A stretch of DNA of 64,000 nt from contig NC_077238.1 in NCBI RefSeq assembly GCF_947179165.1, positions 35,526,793-35,590,792 on the forward strand, given 5' to 3'. Positions 1-11,701 of this stretch are shown one piece after another. The stretch is from Solanum dulcamara (taxonomy: Eukaryota; Streptophyta; Magnoliopsida; Solanales; Solanaceae). Below the pieces are notes generated by a model. The model worked only from the letters and a program-made list of their open reading frames with translations, did no database searches and had not been told where the DNA came from. Position 1 is the stretch's first letter. Each line of letters begins with the position of its first letter. The position numbers were made by a program, and so were the translations under genes.

Positions 1-1456
1 CAGATTTGGTTGTTGAATAATGTAAGACGGCCATGTTAATAAAGGAAATTGATATCTCTAGACTCATGACTCATGTTGAGAAAATTGAATGGGAAAAGCT
101 TAAGGGGGTTCCTAGATTGATTAAGCCCGGATTGAGAATAGATCATGTTTTGATAACCGTTTAGTGCCTAAGTATCACAAGGTCATTTGTGTGTTCCTAA
201 TATTGATGGGTTAAGAGAGTTGATATTGAATGAGGCCTATAGTTCTCGATATTCAATTCATCTGGGATCCACCAAGACGTACCGTGATTTGAGGGAAGTA
301 TATTAGTGGAATGGCATGAAGAAGGACATAGCCGAGTATATGGCTAGGTGTCCAAATTGTCAACAAGTTAAAATTGAGCATCAAATATCGGGAGGTTTAG
401 CTCAAGACATTTAGATTCCTACTTGGAACTGGGAAGATGTGAATACAAACTTTGTAACAGGTTTGCCTCGTACTATGAAACAACATGATTCTATTTGGGT
501 TGTTGTGGAATGGATGACTAAGTCGACATATTTTGTATCGTTTAAGACTCTTATGGTGCTGAAGATTATGCTAAGTTGTACATTCGTGAACTTGTGAAGT
601 TTCATGATGTTCCTTTATCAATTATATCGAATAGAGGTACTCAATTCACTTCACACTTTTAGAAGTCATTCCAAAAGGGTCTTGATACTAGATTTAAGCT
701 AAGTACCTCTTTCCATCCTCAAACTGATGAACAAGCCAAAAGAATGATCCAAACTTTGGAGGATATATTAAGAGCATGTGTGATTGATCTTCAAGGAAGT
801 TGGGATAAGCATTTGCCATTGATTGAGTTTGCGTACAATAATAATCATCACTCTAGCATCCAAAGGCTCATTTTGAAGCCTTATATTAAAAAAGATGTAG
901 ATCCAAGGTGGGATGGTTTCAAGTGGGTGACATGGCATTGATTTGTCTAGATTTGGTAGTTGATGCAATGGAGAAAGTAAGGCTCATAAGAGAAAGATTA
1001 AAGGTGGAGAGAGCTCAAATTTGTTGTGGATGATTGGATGTATTTGAAGGTTTTACCTATGAAAGGTGTAATACATTTTGGTAAGAAAGGAAGGTTGAGT
1101 CCTAGATATGTAGGACCCTATAAAATATTGAAACGTATTGGTAAAGTGGCATATGAGTTAGATTTTCCATTTGAATTGGTGATGGTTCATCCGGTATTTT
1201 ATGTGTCAATGTTGAGGAAATTGGTGGGTGATCCAAACTCTATTGTGCAATTGGAAATTTTGAAAATTGAAGAGAATTTGACTTATGAGAAAGTTACAGT
1301 GGAAATCTTAGATCGATAAGTGAAAAGACTAAGGAATAAAGATGTTGCGCCCATCAAGGTGTTGTGGAGAAATCAACAAGTAGAAAGTTCTACATGGGAA
1401 GCGGAAGAGGATATAATAAAGTGTTATAAGTATCTATTTCCTTCCACTCAAGCCTA
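1..1456 (+). pseudogene. Chromovirus pol 3' fragment: integrase and chromodomain
   Basis: Decayed 3' end of a Ty3/gypsy polyprotein. In order the sequence shows the HHCC zinc-binding region of integrase (about 190-400, ending in a CPNCQQ-type motif), the catalytic core (about 430-900, with SYGAEDYAKL-like, SNRGTQF and [11 protein letters not shown] motifs), the C-terminal module (about 1026-1320, with SPRYVGPYKILKRIGKVAYE and HPVFYVSMLRK) and a chromodomain (about 1320-1450, VLWRNQQVESSTWEAEED). Stops interrupt it (tag after about 303, another near 413, taa/tag near 1317) and there is at least one frameshift near 1020. The longest open pieces are 744-941 and 1026-1319. Integrase inserts the cDNA, and chromodomains are thought to steer it to heterochromatin. 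The upstream part lies outside the window. It cannot be functional. Confidence 0.9.
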
Positions 1457-1688
1457 AGGTACTAAGTTTTGCATGATTAAGTCGATTAGATTCCTACGTA
1501 TTCAATTCCATATGTCATTCATGTGCATGTATGTTCATGAAGGTTGATTTTCAAAAGCCATTATTATGTTGAGTTTGAAGTTTACATGTTCTATGCATTT
1601 TAAAATATCCCTATGTTCATGTTGGGTTGCTAGTCCTTTTTCTATTCCTTTCCTACGCTAATTGAATCTCATTCGAGGATGAATGTTC
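1457..1688 (+). other. 3' untranslated region of the chromovirus
   Basis: Non-coding spacer between the chromodomain stop and the polypurine tract. The same layout, with recognisably similar words such as tatgtcattcat and catgcatttt, occurs at 16931-17165 and 63853-64000. That shows these three elements belong to one related group. It ends in the conserved cattcgaggatgaatgtt box just before the polypurine tract. Confidence 0.6.
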
Positions 1689-1703
1689 CCAAGAGAGAGA
1701 TAT
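1689..1703 (+). promoter_or_regulatory. Polypurine tract of LTR retrotransposon
   Basis: The purine-rich run ccaagagagagatat sits directly before the TG that opens the LTR, where plus-strand DNA synthesis would be primed. Equivalent tracts stand at 17166-17180, 45520-45534 and 59382-59396, and on the minus strand at 7957-7970 and 34441-34455. Confidence 0.6.
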
Positions 1704-3769
1704 TGTATGACCTCGTATGATGAAAAGTAGAAGAAAAGAAAGAATTTTCAAAGGAATTGGAAACTCACCCAAGTCTACAAGCTAGTCTATGACCCATAGA
1801 GGATATTACTCGTCGTAAACTTGACCTGTAGAGGTGAAGTAAAGAATTAAAAAATTGGCTAAGGCAAAAGTTGGGTCAATGAGTCTATTGACGACTCATA
1901 GAAATAAGTCATCGTGGAAAGGTATGATGACCTACAGGTATCATCCTTAGGACTTTACCTATGACTCAACAAGATGAGTCGTAGAGAAGTTTATGACTCG
2001 TAGAAATGAGTCGTGATGAAAATTTAGAACTATCCAACTTGCAGGTTTCCAGACCTGTAAGATGACTTATTTTGACAACCCATAAATACGATGACGAGTC
2101 ATAAACACGACTCATCATGAAAGTTTAGAGACTCGATTTTCAGGTCATTCTCAGGACCTATAGGATAAGCCACAATGATGACTCATCATTGTTTCTACGG
2201 TTCGTAGAGGTAGGTCATAGAAGTTTCCAATTGGAATTTTAACGAGGGGTAGTTTGGTATTTTCTCTACATTCTAATAATGTATGTGGACGTTTTTAGGA
2301 CTAGATTCATTACAAATTGTATCATAAATACTCCTAAAACTCTTTTATTCCCTCATTATTTCCTAAACAAATTCTAGACTTCGCACCCAAGCTTCCTCAA
2401 GAGTTCATCAAGCTTTGATTAGGATTTCTTCAAGATCACGTGTCCTTTCTCAAATTCAAGTCTAATTTCAATTAAGGGATGGTGGATTTATTCATGAGTC
2501 CCTTCCAACCATGGAGTCCAAGGTTTACTTCATAAATTTCATAAAACCTCATTACTTTTAAACTTCAATTTTGATGAATTATGTTGGATGATTCAATTTC
2601 ATTTTAAATCATTATTTATGATCATTATAAGTATGTTCCTACATATATTGCATGATTTCAAGTTGAATTATGAATGCCAATGCATGAGGCTATTTTCTAT
2701 GAGTAAATATATGAATTATGATCATAAATTGTAAGAATGTTAAAGTTATAATTTTCATGCAAATTAAGAAGATAGTCGACTTAGGGACCTACGTAGTGAC
2801 CTAGTACCTTATGATATGAATTATGAAAGTATGATTTGTAATGATGAAAAGACAATTCTCATATTGCAACTATGTTATGATACAAGCTATTGTATGAATT
2901 ATGAAATTTATGAACATGTTATTGTATATGCTAATTAAGTATGTTTTCTATGTTATGTATTCCTTGGGATTTGACTTATCACCGAGTGGACTTGAGGTTA
3001 GGGCCCTACCAATAGTATTAGTAGCATCCTCATGTATCTTAAATTATGTTCCACCATCGGTTTCCTTATGGCTTAGCTAGTGGATCCACATATACCGTAT
3101 GTACATGACCCACTTAGCAGGGTAGAGTCTACCTTGGAAAGTAGATCCCCCTATTCTTCATTATATGGGGAGACAACAAGATTCCATGTTATTGCTCACA
3201 TGGTCTTATTGTCGGTTATGGTTCCTATCCCACATATGTATATGATTATTATGTTATCTATGATCTTCAACTACATCTCTTAAATGCTTTGAGCATTATG
3301 ACTTTCAACATGATTTTACTTATCCTATTTATCATGTATATTCTTGATCATTGTATTTTATGATTGATATTGCATGTCATGCCAACATACTTAGTACATT
3401 CAAATATACTAATGAATTTTATTGCCTACATTGTCTAATAATGTAGAGGTTGAGGTTGAGGATCATATCCATCCACGTGGCTAGTAGAGCTTTCTTATCA
3501 GCGAAGTTATGGTGAGTCCTCATTTATCGAGGACTAATTATGAGATGATGTTTTCTTACTTTCAAGACTTCTATATCTTTCATTTTGAGGGTGAACTAGG
3601 TACATGTCTTAGCCCCCATCCATGTTCATGATTAGAGGCATTAGTTGGACAAATGTTTGAGTCTATGTTGTCAAATTACATTCTTCATTATAAATCACAG
3701 AGACTTGGTTTGAGCTCTTCGGAGTTTTGGTCGCTATGTTACCACTAGGATCTAGGTCGGGTCATGACA
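1704..3769 (+). repeat. LTR of chromovirus (3' LTR of the fragment at 1-1456)
   Basis: Starts TGTATGACCTCG after a polypurine tract and ends GGGTCATGACA, giving a 2.07-kb LTR. The first 500 bases are dense in imperfect palindromic words built on gactcgtaga/atgagtcgt. The distal part (about 2960-3770) has the landmark gggatttgacttatcaccgagtgg, shared with the LTR at 17181-19135 and, inverted, with those at 27342-29479 and 32423-34440. The right end is followed by an unrelated integrase scrap rather than a primer-binding site, which fits a true 3' end inserted in an older element. Confidence 0.85.
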
Positions 3770-4475
3770 TCAACCCATTCCTTGCTAGTTAAGACTACAT
3801 ATTCAGTAGAGACTAAACAAGATTGTATGGAGTTCCCTTGTATATTATTTCAAATAGGGGTGCTAAGTTCACCGCCCAGTTTTGGAATTTATTTCATAAA
3901 GGTTAAGGTTCAAAGGTTAACCTTATTACCACATTTGACCATTAGGCAAATGGTCGTCAGAGCGTACTATTCAGACTCTAGAGGACATATTGAGAGCATG
4001 TGTTATGGATTTTAAGGAAATTGGTATAACCATTTGCCTCTTATTCTGTTTGCGTGCAATAATAGTTATCACTTGAATATTTAGATAGCTCTTTAAAAGG
4101 CTTCTTATTGGAAAAGATATAGATTCCGATCAGTTCATTTGAAAATGGTGAGCAGAGTTGATAGGGTCATACTTGGTTCATCATGCTATGGAGAAGGTGA
4201 AAATAATCCAAGAGAGGCTGAAGACCGCGCAAAGTTGTCAAAAATCCTACATTGATGTTAGACGAAGAGATTTAGAGTTTGAAGTGAATGATTGGGTATA
4301 ATTGAAGTCTTCACTCATGAAGGGTATTATGAGATTTTGGAAGAAGGGGAAACTCAGTCCCTGTTACATTCGTCCCTACTAAATTTCGAAGAGAGTTAGT
4401 AATGTAGCTTAGAATTTAGCTTCCGATAGAGTTAGCGGTTGTCCATCCAGTGTTTCATATTTCTCATAGAAAAAG
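3770..4475 (+). pseudogene. Older Ty3/gypsy integrase fragment
   Basis: Starts immediately after the LTR end at 3769. Translated in several frames it gives degraded integrase core (KTTYSVET, then a broken RGAQFTAQFW-like run and a TIQTLED-like run near 3965-4000) and the C-terminal module (MEKVKIIQERLKT near 4195, ISKRVSNVA near 4386, HPVFHIS-like near 4445). Frameshifts and stops are frequent, more than in neighbouring elements, so it is probably older. The 83-residue open frame at 3764-4015 starts inside the LTR end and mixes frames, so it is not a gene. Confidence 0.7.
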
Positions 4476-5134
4476 TAAGTATATGAGTATGTGTATAAAG
4501 AACAAAGAGAAAACTAAGAGAATAAAGATGCTGAAAATTGAGCAAAGCGCCAAATGAAAGTTTAAGCAAAAGTATGTATATTTGTAGGTCTAGTAGAAAT
4601 TTTCAATGTAATGATAGAAGTGATTTCATTCCCCTTTCTAAAACTTATATACAACTATATATGAAAAGTTATAGGCCATCACATCACAAATTTATGTCCC
4701 TTTCCTCCACTTACACGTGGAAGTGGAGGTGGTGCGTAAAATAATTTTCTATCCCATTACGTATGTATTCAGAATTGAATAGACTCGTGGTAAAATATTA
4801 TAACATTTTAAATGTACCACAATTAATAAAAAATTATTTAAAATAAGTCCTATGTCATATAATACTAATTTCTTGATATAAATAGATTTTTCCTATAATA
4901 TTATTATATAAAACTCTATAAAATAATACATGCACAAATATATCATAACTAAAGAATTATTTTCTAAATACATAAGACATTTTAGGAAGTCCATAATAAT
5001 ATATTTTATCAAAATTTTAATTTACAACTAATATTTTTGAACACAAGAGATGTTATAATAAAATACTCAAATTTAAGCTCATAAGCCCTTTATACTCTAG
5101 ATAAAGGATTATTGCAAATACCTGGGGTGTTACA
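4476..5134 (-). repeat. Probable truncated LTR, AT-rich
   Basis: The right end reads ggggtgttaca, which in minus orientation is TGTAACACCCC, a typical plant LTR start. The interval is very AT-rich and has no coding signal. An imperfect hairpin with perfect 9-base arms (cctccactt / aagtggagg) lies at 4704-4729. The left boundary is only assigned by where the integrase scrap ends, and I could not find the matching TGTCA end. An AT-rich intergenic insertion is the alternative. Confidence 0.4.
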
Positions 5135-5248
5135 CCTAGAGCCTCTTGAAGATAGGATACACAAATGCATCATACGATCCATGAGACTCTACTAGAAACT
5201 TGTTATTGTACTAGGAAGACAGATGAACCTAAAGCTCTGATACCACAC
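5135..5248 (-). other. Retrotransposon leader with Met-tRNA primer-binding site
   Basis: Minus strand reads: LTR end, then tggtatcagagc (complement at 5234-5245), then a leader. TGGTATCAGAGC pairs with the 3' end of plant initiator Met-tRNA, the usual primer of these elements. The leader is cut at 5134 by the LTR-like start described at 4476-5134. It shows that the LTR at 5249-7956 once served as a 5' LTR for an element whose body is now gone. Confidence 0.65.
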
Positions 5249-7956
5249 TGTCATAATCTAAAATCGAGTCACAATGGTGCCTACATAAGCTTCTGAGTAG
5301 GCTAACCAAAATCCAACTACAAGCGATAAATATACCAAATGATAAAACAATGCGTAAACAATAATAAAAAGCAGGGCCCATAGTATAGATACTATATAAA
5401 AGGGCCCAAAATGACCAAGAAAGACAAACCTATACATAAGAACCAAACACCGGAACTGGTGTCATCGATACAAGTGCATTTAAGTATAGAAAGAGACTGC
5501 ATATAATATATTTGTCTAATAAAAATAAAAAATAAATGGCCAAAACAAAAGAGGGAAATAAGTAAATCTCGAGATGCCAAGAACTCACCACGATCTAATA
5601 GCATGGCGTCAGAAGATCTAGAATTAGTGGGAATGCCTCGTACTAGGTGCTACATTAGAGAAAGAAGCAGAAACGTAGTATGAGTACCAAAATACGGGAT
5701 ACTCAGTAAGCATCATGTCATGACCTAACCTAGGATCTATTCATAACACGATGATTAGGATGCGAGAGACCCAAACCATAAGACATCTTAGTATACATCG
5801 CATATATAAGGTAAGGAAAAATATAAAAATGAACGGATGTAATCATCACAAGGGAATGAGACTAAGGGAGATCAACTCTATAAACGTCCAATCTGGACTA
5901 CACCAATGAGTATTGTCTAAACATGCCTCTAGTCTAATATTTGATGGGGGATTAGGATAACCTCCTATCTCACCGTAACAAAAGAAGAAATTCAAAGCCA
6001 TAGCAATAAAACTTCCTTGATAGAATGAGGACTCAACAACATCTCAAGAATTTAGGGAAAATTCTAACCATGAATAGGATAATCGCAAGTGTCATCCGTC
6101 CCTACAATATGAGACAATATAGGCAAAATATGCGTTAGTATGTTTGAATGTACTAAGTATGTGAGGTATGCATGAACAAGTAAAAAAATGTAATCAATAA
6201 GCCATAAGATGCATGACCAATCATAATGAACATGAGTAAATCTTAAAAACAATTTAAAATATAAGAAACTCTTGGTCAATACATACCATAAAACTTTATC
6301 ATAAACTCATAACTTGACATCTAATAACTTAAATCCAAATTATGTGGGATAGGACCTTTAACCGACAATTAAGACCATGTGAGCTATTACATGGAATCCA
6401 ATGACTCCTGCATCGAGATAGGCCGATGACTCCTGCATCGAAATAGGGGAGGCTACCTTGCAAAGGTATACTCAAAAAGTAATTATTCAACTAGGCTATG
6501 TGGATCTACTAGCTAGACCATGAAGGCAACCTAAATGGACAATGTAGTTTGGAACTTTAGGTTGCTACTAGGATTCCCTTGGGTAACTAATTACATTACC
6601 GGACCGAACCCCACCTAGAAGCTCTCTCAGTGCTTAGTCAATATCCCAACAGAAACTCATAAACATGATCATAACGTAGTAGGGAAAGATAGTAACTGCC
6701 TATTAATCCATATTTAAAACATATTAGGAATAGCTCATCTACTTGGTGATTCATAAGAATATATAATTTCGATGAGAATTGTCGTTATTACCATCTTTAA
6801 ACATATTTTGATATTAACTTTGATCATCATCATAACTTTAAATATAGAATCATAAATCTCAAATTTAACTCATATAAAACTTTTCATTGAAAATTATTTA
6901 ACTCATGATCAACTCATAAACTCATCTTTACTTCATAATCATAGCTTGAAAATATAGCTTTATGCATAGGGATCTATAATTTGACTTAAAATCATGCCAT
7001 TCATTTGAGAAAATGCATATAATTATCATTGATAACATCTTAAAATGGAGTTAAATCATCCCAAAGCAATTCATCAAAACTAGGATTCATAATCAATTAT
7101 AAATTAAATGAAAACTTGAGAAATCTTTCGGACTTCATGGGTGAAAAGATCCCATGAATCAATCTCCACATACTTTTCTTGAATTAACTTAAGAATTAAA
7201 GAATAACCTTGAAGAAATCTAGAAACCCTAGCTTGAATTTAGAGAGAAACCTTGAGAAACTTTGTTCTTGCCTTAGTCAAATTTTTGGAGAATGAATTTA
7301 ATAGGAGGGGCATTTAAAGAATTTAATATTTATAGACTTTAAACTTGGTCATAAAGGTGTCTAGGTTCATTGAACCAAACTTTGGAAAATACACAATTAC
7401 CCCTCCTTAAATCTAAAAATTTGGCCCAACAGATTCATTTCTACAGGTCGTCGAAGTGTTGAAGAGTCGTCTAAACAACTCATCTTGCAGGTCTGAGAAA
7501 AGTATTAAAAAGCAAGTCTCTAAAGTTTAGGAATGGGCAACGTTTATGGCCCGTCATCTTGTCTACGGATCATCCTGTTAGCTCATCCTTTAGGTCCCAA
7601 AAACCTACAAATTACAAGTCTCTGAAGTTTTGTGACGGATGGGTATTATGGTCCATCATAGCTTCTACAAGCTTTCCTATCAAGTTGTAGACTTGACCTT
7701 GAGGGACTTCTCGAACTTAGCCTCAAAACTCTTCCTATGAGTTGTGTGAAAGGATCATCTAAGTGAGAACGGGTCATCAACATGAGTTGTAAGAACTCCC
7801 TTTTAGGTTGGTCATATCTACCAATAACGACTACCTCCACAACTTATTTCTATTGTAAACTCCTACAACTTATAGAGACAGTTGTAAACTTGGCTTCAGT
7901 TCAAGAGTTGAGAATTTTCTCCTTGGTTCTGACTTTTTGACTTATGGGGTCTTACA
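5249..7956 (-). repeat. Long LTR, minus strand (3' LTR of the element at 7957-12978)
   Basis: On the minus strand it starts TGTAAGACCCCATAAGTC at 7956, directly after a polypurine tract, and ends GATTATGACA at 5249, directly before a primer-binding site: 2.71 kb. Homology to the short LTR at 12979-13693 is clear at both ends. A 25-base direct repeat (atgactcctgcatcgagatagg, then a near copy) lies at about 6400-6447. It is bounded by internal sequence on both sides, so it is shared by two element bodies. Confidence 0.85.
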
Positions 7957-8238
7957 ATATATTCCCTTTGGAAAACATTCATCCTTGAATGAGATTAACT
8001 TATCATAGGAAGGACATGGAAAGGGGACTAGCAATCCAACATGGATGTGATGACATCTTATAATGCATGGAAGATGAAACTTCAACTTAACAAAAGTCAT
8101 AACTTTTAAAATCAACTTTTTTATGAACATGCATACATATGAATGACATAGGAGGAACTGGATACGTAAGAGTTCAATTAACTTGAATAGGAACAACTTA
8201 CTACTTTAGGCTTGAGTAGAGGGAAAGAGGTATGGGTA
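7957..8238 (-). other. Polypurine tract and 3' untranslated region, minus strand
   Basis: Minus strand shows the conserved cattcaaggatgaatgtt box and a purine-rich tract (ccaaagggaatata, complement about 7957-7970) next to the LTR start. No coding signal lies between this and the chromodomain stop near 8210-8239. Confidence 0.6.
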
Positions 8239-9600
8239 TCATTTCATCATATCCTCCTCGGCCTCCCAAGTAGTACTTTCTACTTGTTGATTCCTCCATA
8301 ACACTTTGATGGACACAACTTCTTTGTTTCTTAACTCCTTAACTTGCCAATCTAAGATTTCCATTGGAACTTCTTCATTAGTCAAATTCTCCTCAACACT
8401 TAAGTCTTTAAATGGCACAATGGAGTTTGGATCACCCACAAATTTCCTCAACATAGACATATGAAACACCGGGTATACCATAGCATACTCAAATGGCAAA
8501 GCTTACTCAAATGGCAAATCTAACTCATAAACTACTTTGCCAACATGTCTCAATATGTTGTATGGTCAATGTATCTAGGACTCAATTTCCCTTTCTTACC
8601 AAAACACATTACACTCTTCAAGGGTGAAACCTTTAAATAGACCCAATCATCCACTTTAAATTAAAGCTCTCTTTTCTAAACATCGAAATAGGACTTTTGA
8701 CAACTTTGATTCATCTTCAACATCTCCTTAATGAGTATCACCTTCTCCATAGCATCAATAACCAAATCTGGACCAATCAAGGACGTATCACCAACTTCAA
8801 ACCATCCCACCGGGGATTTACATCTCCTCCTACACAATGCTTCAAAAGGAGCCATTTGGATGCTAGAGTGATAACTATTATTATAGGCAAACTCAATCAA
8901 TGGAAAATGTTCATCCCAAGTTCCTTTAAAATCAATAACACGTGCCCTTAACATATCCTCTAAATTTTGGATCATTCTTTTGGCTTGATCGTCAGTTTGA
9001 GGATGAAAAGTGGTACACACCTTAACCTTTGTAACGAGACACTTTTGAAATGACTTCCAAAAATGTGAAGTCAATTGTGTACCTTGATTTGATATAATGG
9101 ACAAGAGCACACCGCAGAGTCTCCCCAACTCACGTACAAACAACTTAGCATAATCTTCAGCGCCATAGGAAGTCTTAACTGATAGAAAATGAGCCGACTT
9201 GGTCATCCGATCTACAACAACCCAAATGGAATCATGTTGCTTCTTAGTATGAGGCAAATCCATATTCACATCATCCTACTTCCAAGTAGGAATCTCAATG
9301 TCTTGGGATAGACCTCCCAGTCTTTAATGCTCAACTTTAACTTATTGGAAATTTGGACATGTGGCTACAAGCTCCGCTATGTCCTTCTTTATGCCATTCC
9401 ACCAATACACTTCTTTCAAGGCACGATACTTCTTGGTGGAACCCAGTTGAATTGAATATTGGGAATTATGAGCCTCATTCAATATCAACTCTCTCAATCC
9501 ATCAAAGTTAGCTACCCACAAACGACCTTGGTAACATAGCACACACCCCTTTAGAGAAAGCCTCAATGGATTTTTCAGCAATCGACTTCTTTAAATAAAC
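8239..9600 (-). pseudogene. Chromovirus integrase and chromodomain, minus strand
   Basis: Read right to left it shows the zinc-binding region (9342-9581, AHNSQYSIQLGSTKKY and YWWNGIKKDIAELV; the final cysteine is changed, giving CPNFQ), the catalytic core (8676-9269, with VVDRMTKSAHFLSVKTSYGA, SNQGTQLTSHFW, HPQTDDQAKRMIQ), the C-terminal module (about 8460-8660) and a chromodomain (8239-8400, VKELRNKEVVSIKVLWRNQQ, then TWEAEEDMMK). The core stays open for 197 codons. The conserved N/G-x-AER glutamate region reads DDQAKRM, so the catalytic Glu is replaced by Lys or shifted. Non-functional. Confidence 0.9.
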
Positions 9601-10306
9601 CAATATTGGATCTTGGTCTTGCTTGGCCTTAACATCCGCTACAAGAGATGATTTCGAACCATTATGAACATGAACACCTCCATCATTAAAATCAACTAAA
9701 CGCACACCTAAATGTGCCAACCTATAAACATCTTTAATCAATTCTTTCTTATCTTCTTCAACATATGCCAAACTACTCATGGACAACCTACATAGTGCAT
9801 CGGCAACTACCTTTGCCTTGCCCGGATAATACAACACACTCATATCATAATATTTCAACAACTCAAGCTATCTCCTTTACCGAAGGTTCAAGTCTTTTTG
9901 CTAAAACACATATTGTAAATGCTTCTAGTCGGTTAACACATCCACATAAACACCATAAAGAACTAGCCTCCAAATTTTCAAAGTAAACACAACTGCTGCT
10001 AGTTCAACATCATGGATTGGATAATTCCGTTCATGCACCTTAAGTTTCCTAGAATCATAGGCTATTACCTTACCATGTCACATCAATATACAACCAAGAA
10101 CAACCCCTGAGGTATCACAATATATCATGAAACCATCAAACCCTTTCGATAAGGTCAAGACTGGAGCAGTAGTGAGACGATCCTTCAATTTTGGAAAACT
10201 CTTTTACATGTTTCCGACCATTGAAACTTCACCTTCCTTTTAGTCAACTTGGTCAAAGGTGATGAGATCAATTCAAACCTTTCCACAAACCTTCTATATT
10301 ATCTGG
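9601..10306 (-). pseudogene. Retrotransposon RNase H domain, minus strand
   Basis: Minus-strand translation shows a YCDTSG-type start of RNase H (about 10078-10140), the [12 protein letters not shown] and FTDHKSLQYV-like region in broken frames (about 9860-10010) and the end YDMSVLYYPGKAKVVADALC (9508-9861 frame). The linker to integrase (SLVADVKAKQDQDPILVYLK) follows. RNase H removes the RNA template during reverse transcription. Several stops and frame changes break it. Confidence 0.85.
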
Positions 10307-11295
10307 CTAGGCCCAAAAACTCTTAATATCCAAAGGAGATAATGGTCTAGGCCAATTCTTATCCACCTCAGTTTTCTTAGGATCAACCATAATCCCTTCA
10401 CCGGACATAATGTGACCAAGAAAATCCACATCCATTAACCAAAACTCACATTTGTTGAACTTTGTAAATAGTTTTTTGTCTCTTAGAGTTTCCAACACAA
10501 TCCTCAAGTGACTTGCATGCTAATCCTCATTCCGAGAGTAAACCTAAATGTCGTTGATGAATACAATCACAAATATATCTAGGTATTTCTTCAACACCCT
10601 ATTCATTAATTTCATAAAAGTGGTAGGAGCATTGGTCAAATCAAACGACATGACTAGAAACTCATAATGTTCATACCTTATCCAAAATGCTGTTTTGGGA
10701 ATTTCACACTCTCTTACCCTCATTTGGTGATAACCAGAACGAAGGTCTATTTTAGAGAAGTAACTTGCCCCTTGAAATTTAACAAATAAGTCATATATTC
10801 TCAGAATTGGATATTTATTCTTGATGGTTACATTGTTCAATTGTCGGTAGTCAATGAACATTAATAATGAAGCATCCTTGTTTCTAACAAACAATATGGG
10901 AGCACCCCATAGGGATATACTTGGCCTAATAAAACCCTTATCTAATAAAACTTTTAATTGATCCTTGACTCCTTTAACTCCACTAGAGCCATCTGGTAAG
11001 GAGGAATAGAAATAGGTTGGGTATCCGGAAAAAGGACTATACCAAAATTAATCTCCATTTTCGGAGGGACACCGGGTAAATCATCAGGAAACACATGTGG
11101 AAACTCATTTACAATAGGGACTGACTCTAGGGTTGAGGATTTAGATTTCTCATCCATAACACTTACAAGATGATAAATACAACCCTTGGAAATCATCTTC
11201 TGAGCTTTAAAGCACGAAATGAATTGACCTTTAAACACGAAGTTACTACCCTTCCATTCTGGGACCGTCTTCTTTTGGAGTTGAAACTTAACCAC
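10307..11295 (-). pseudogene. Reverse transcriptase, minus strand
   Basis: Contains [20 protein letters not shown] (11000-11090), a palm region [20 protein letters not shown] (10800-10870), [18 protein letters not shown], and the active-site box as VIVFINDI (10544-10570). The usual Y/F-x-DD is FIND here, so one catalytic aspartate is lost. The thumb/connection piece (LRDKKLFTKFNKCEFWL, VDFLGHIMSGEGI, PLDIKSF) is in another frame at 10307-10507. Order and spacing match Ty3/gypsy RT. Confidence 0.9.
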
Positions 11296-11701
11296 TCGGG
11301 TTTTACAATCAATAGAAGTATAACATACATATAGCTAATCCATACCAAGGATAACATCAAAATAGGTCATCTCAAACTCAATTAGATCACATAAATAACT
11401 TTATTGAAGACCATAATCGGACAACTTCTATAGACTTTTTTAGACACAACCGACTCACCTACGGGAGTATAAATGGAGAAAGTCTCTAATAGTATCTCAG
11501 GACTAACATTAAATCCCATGGCCACATAGGGGAAAACAAAAGATAAATATTCACCTGGATCAAGCAAAGCATAAACATCATAGTGAAAGACCCGTAACAT
11601 ACCAGTAACAACATCAGGAGTCTCCTCCACCTCTTGCCTACCATGGAAGTCATAGAACCTATTGTTGCATTGACCACTATTTGGTTGCACTTGGCCACCT
11701 T
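11296..11701 (-). pseudogene. Retroviral-type aspartic protease, minus strand
   Basis: The frame at 11382-11690 contains YALLDPGEYLSFVFPYVAMG, matching the D-[ST]-G-A active-site region of gypsy proteases (commonly LxDPGATLSFVTPYVA in this group), followed by FNVSPEILLE and VYRSCPIMV. The sequence has DPGE where DPGA is typical. Protease would cleave gag from pol. It sits between gag zinc knuckle and RT, as expected. Confidence 0.8.

Noticed and set aside
3080..3283. Small frame in LTR (MDPHIPYVHDPL) and its counterpart at 27910-28092
   Set aside because: It recurs only because the LTR recurs. Both are within LTR R/U5-like text with no coding constraint visible.
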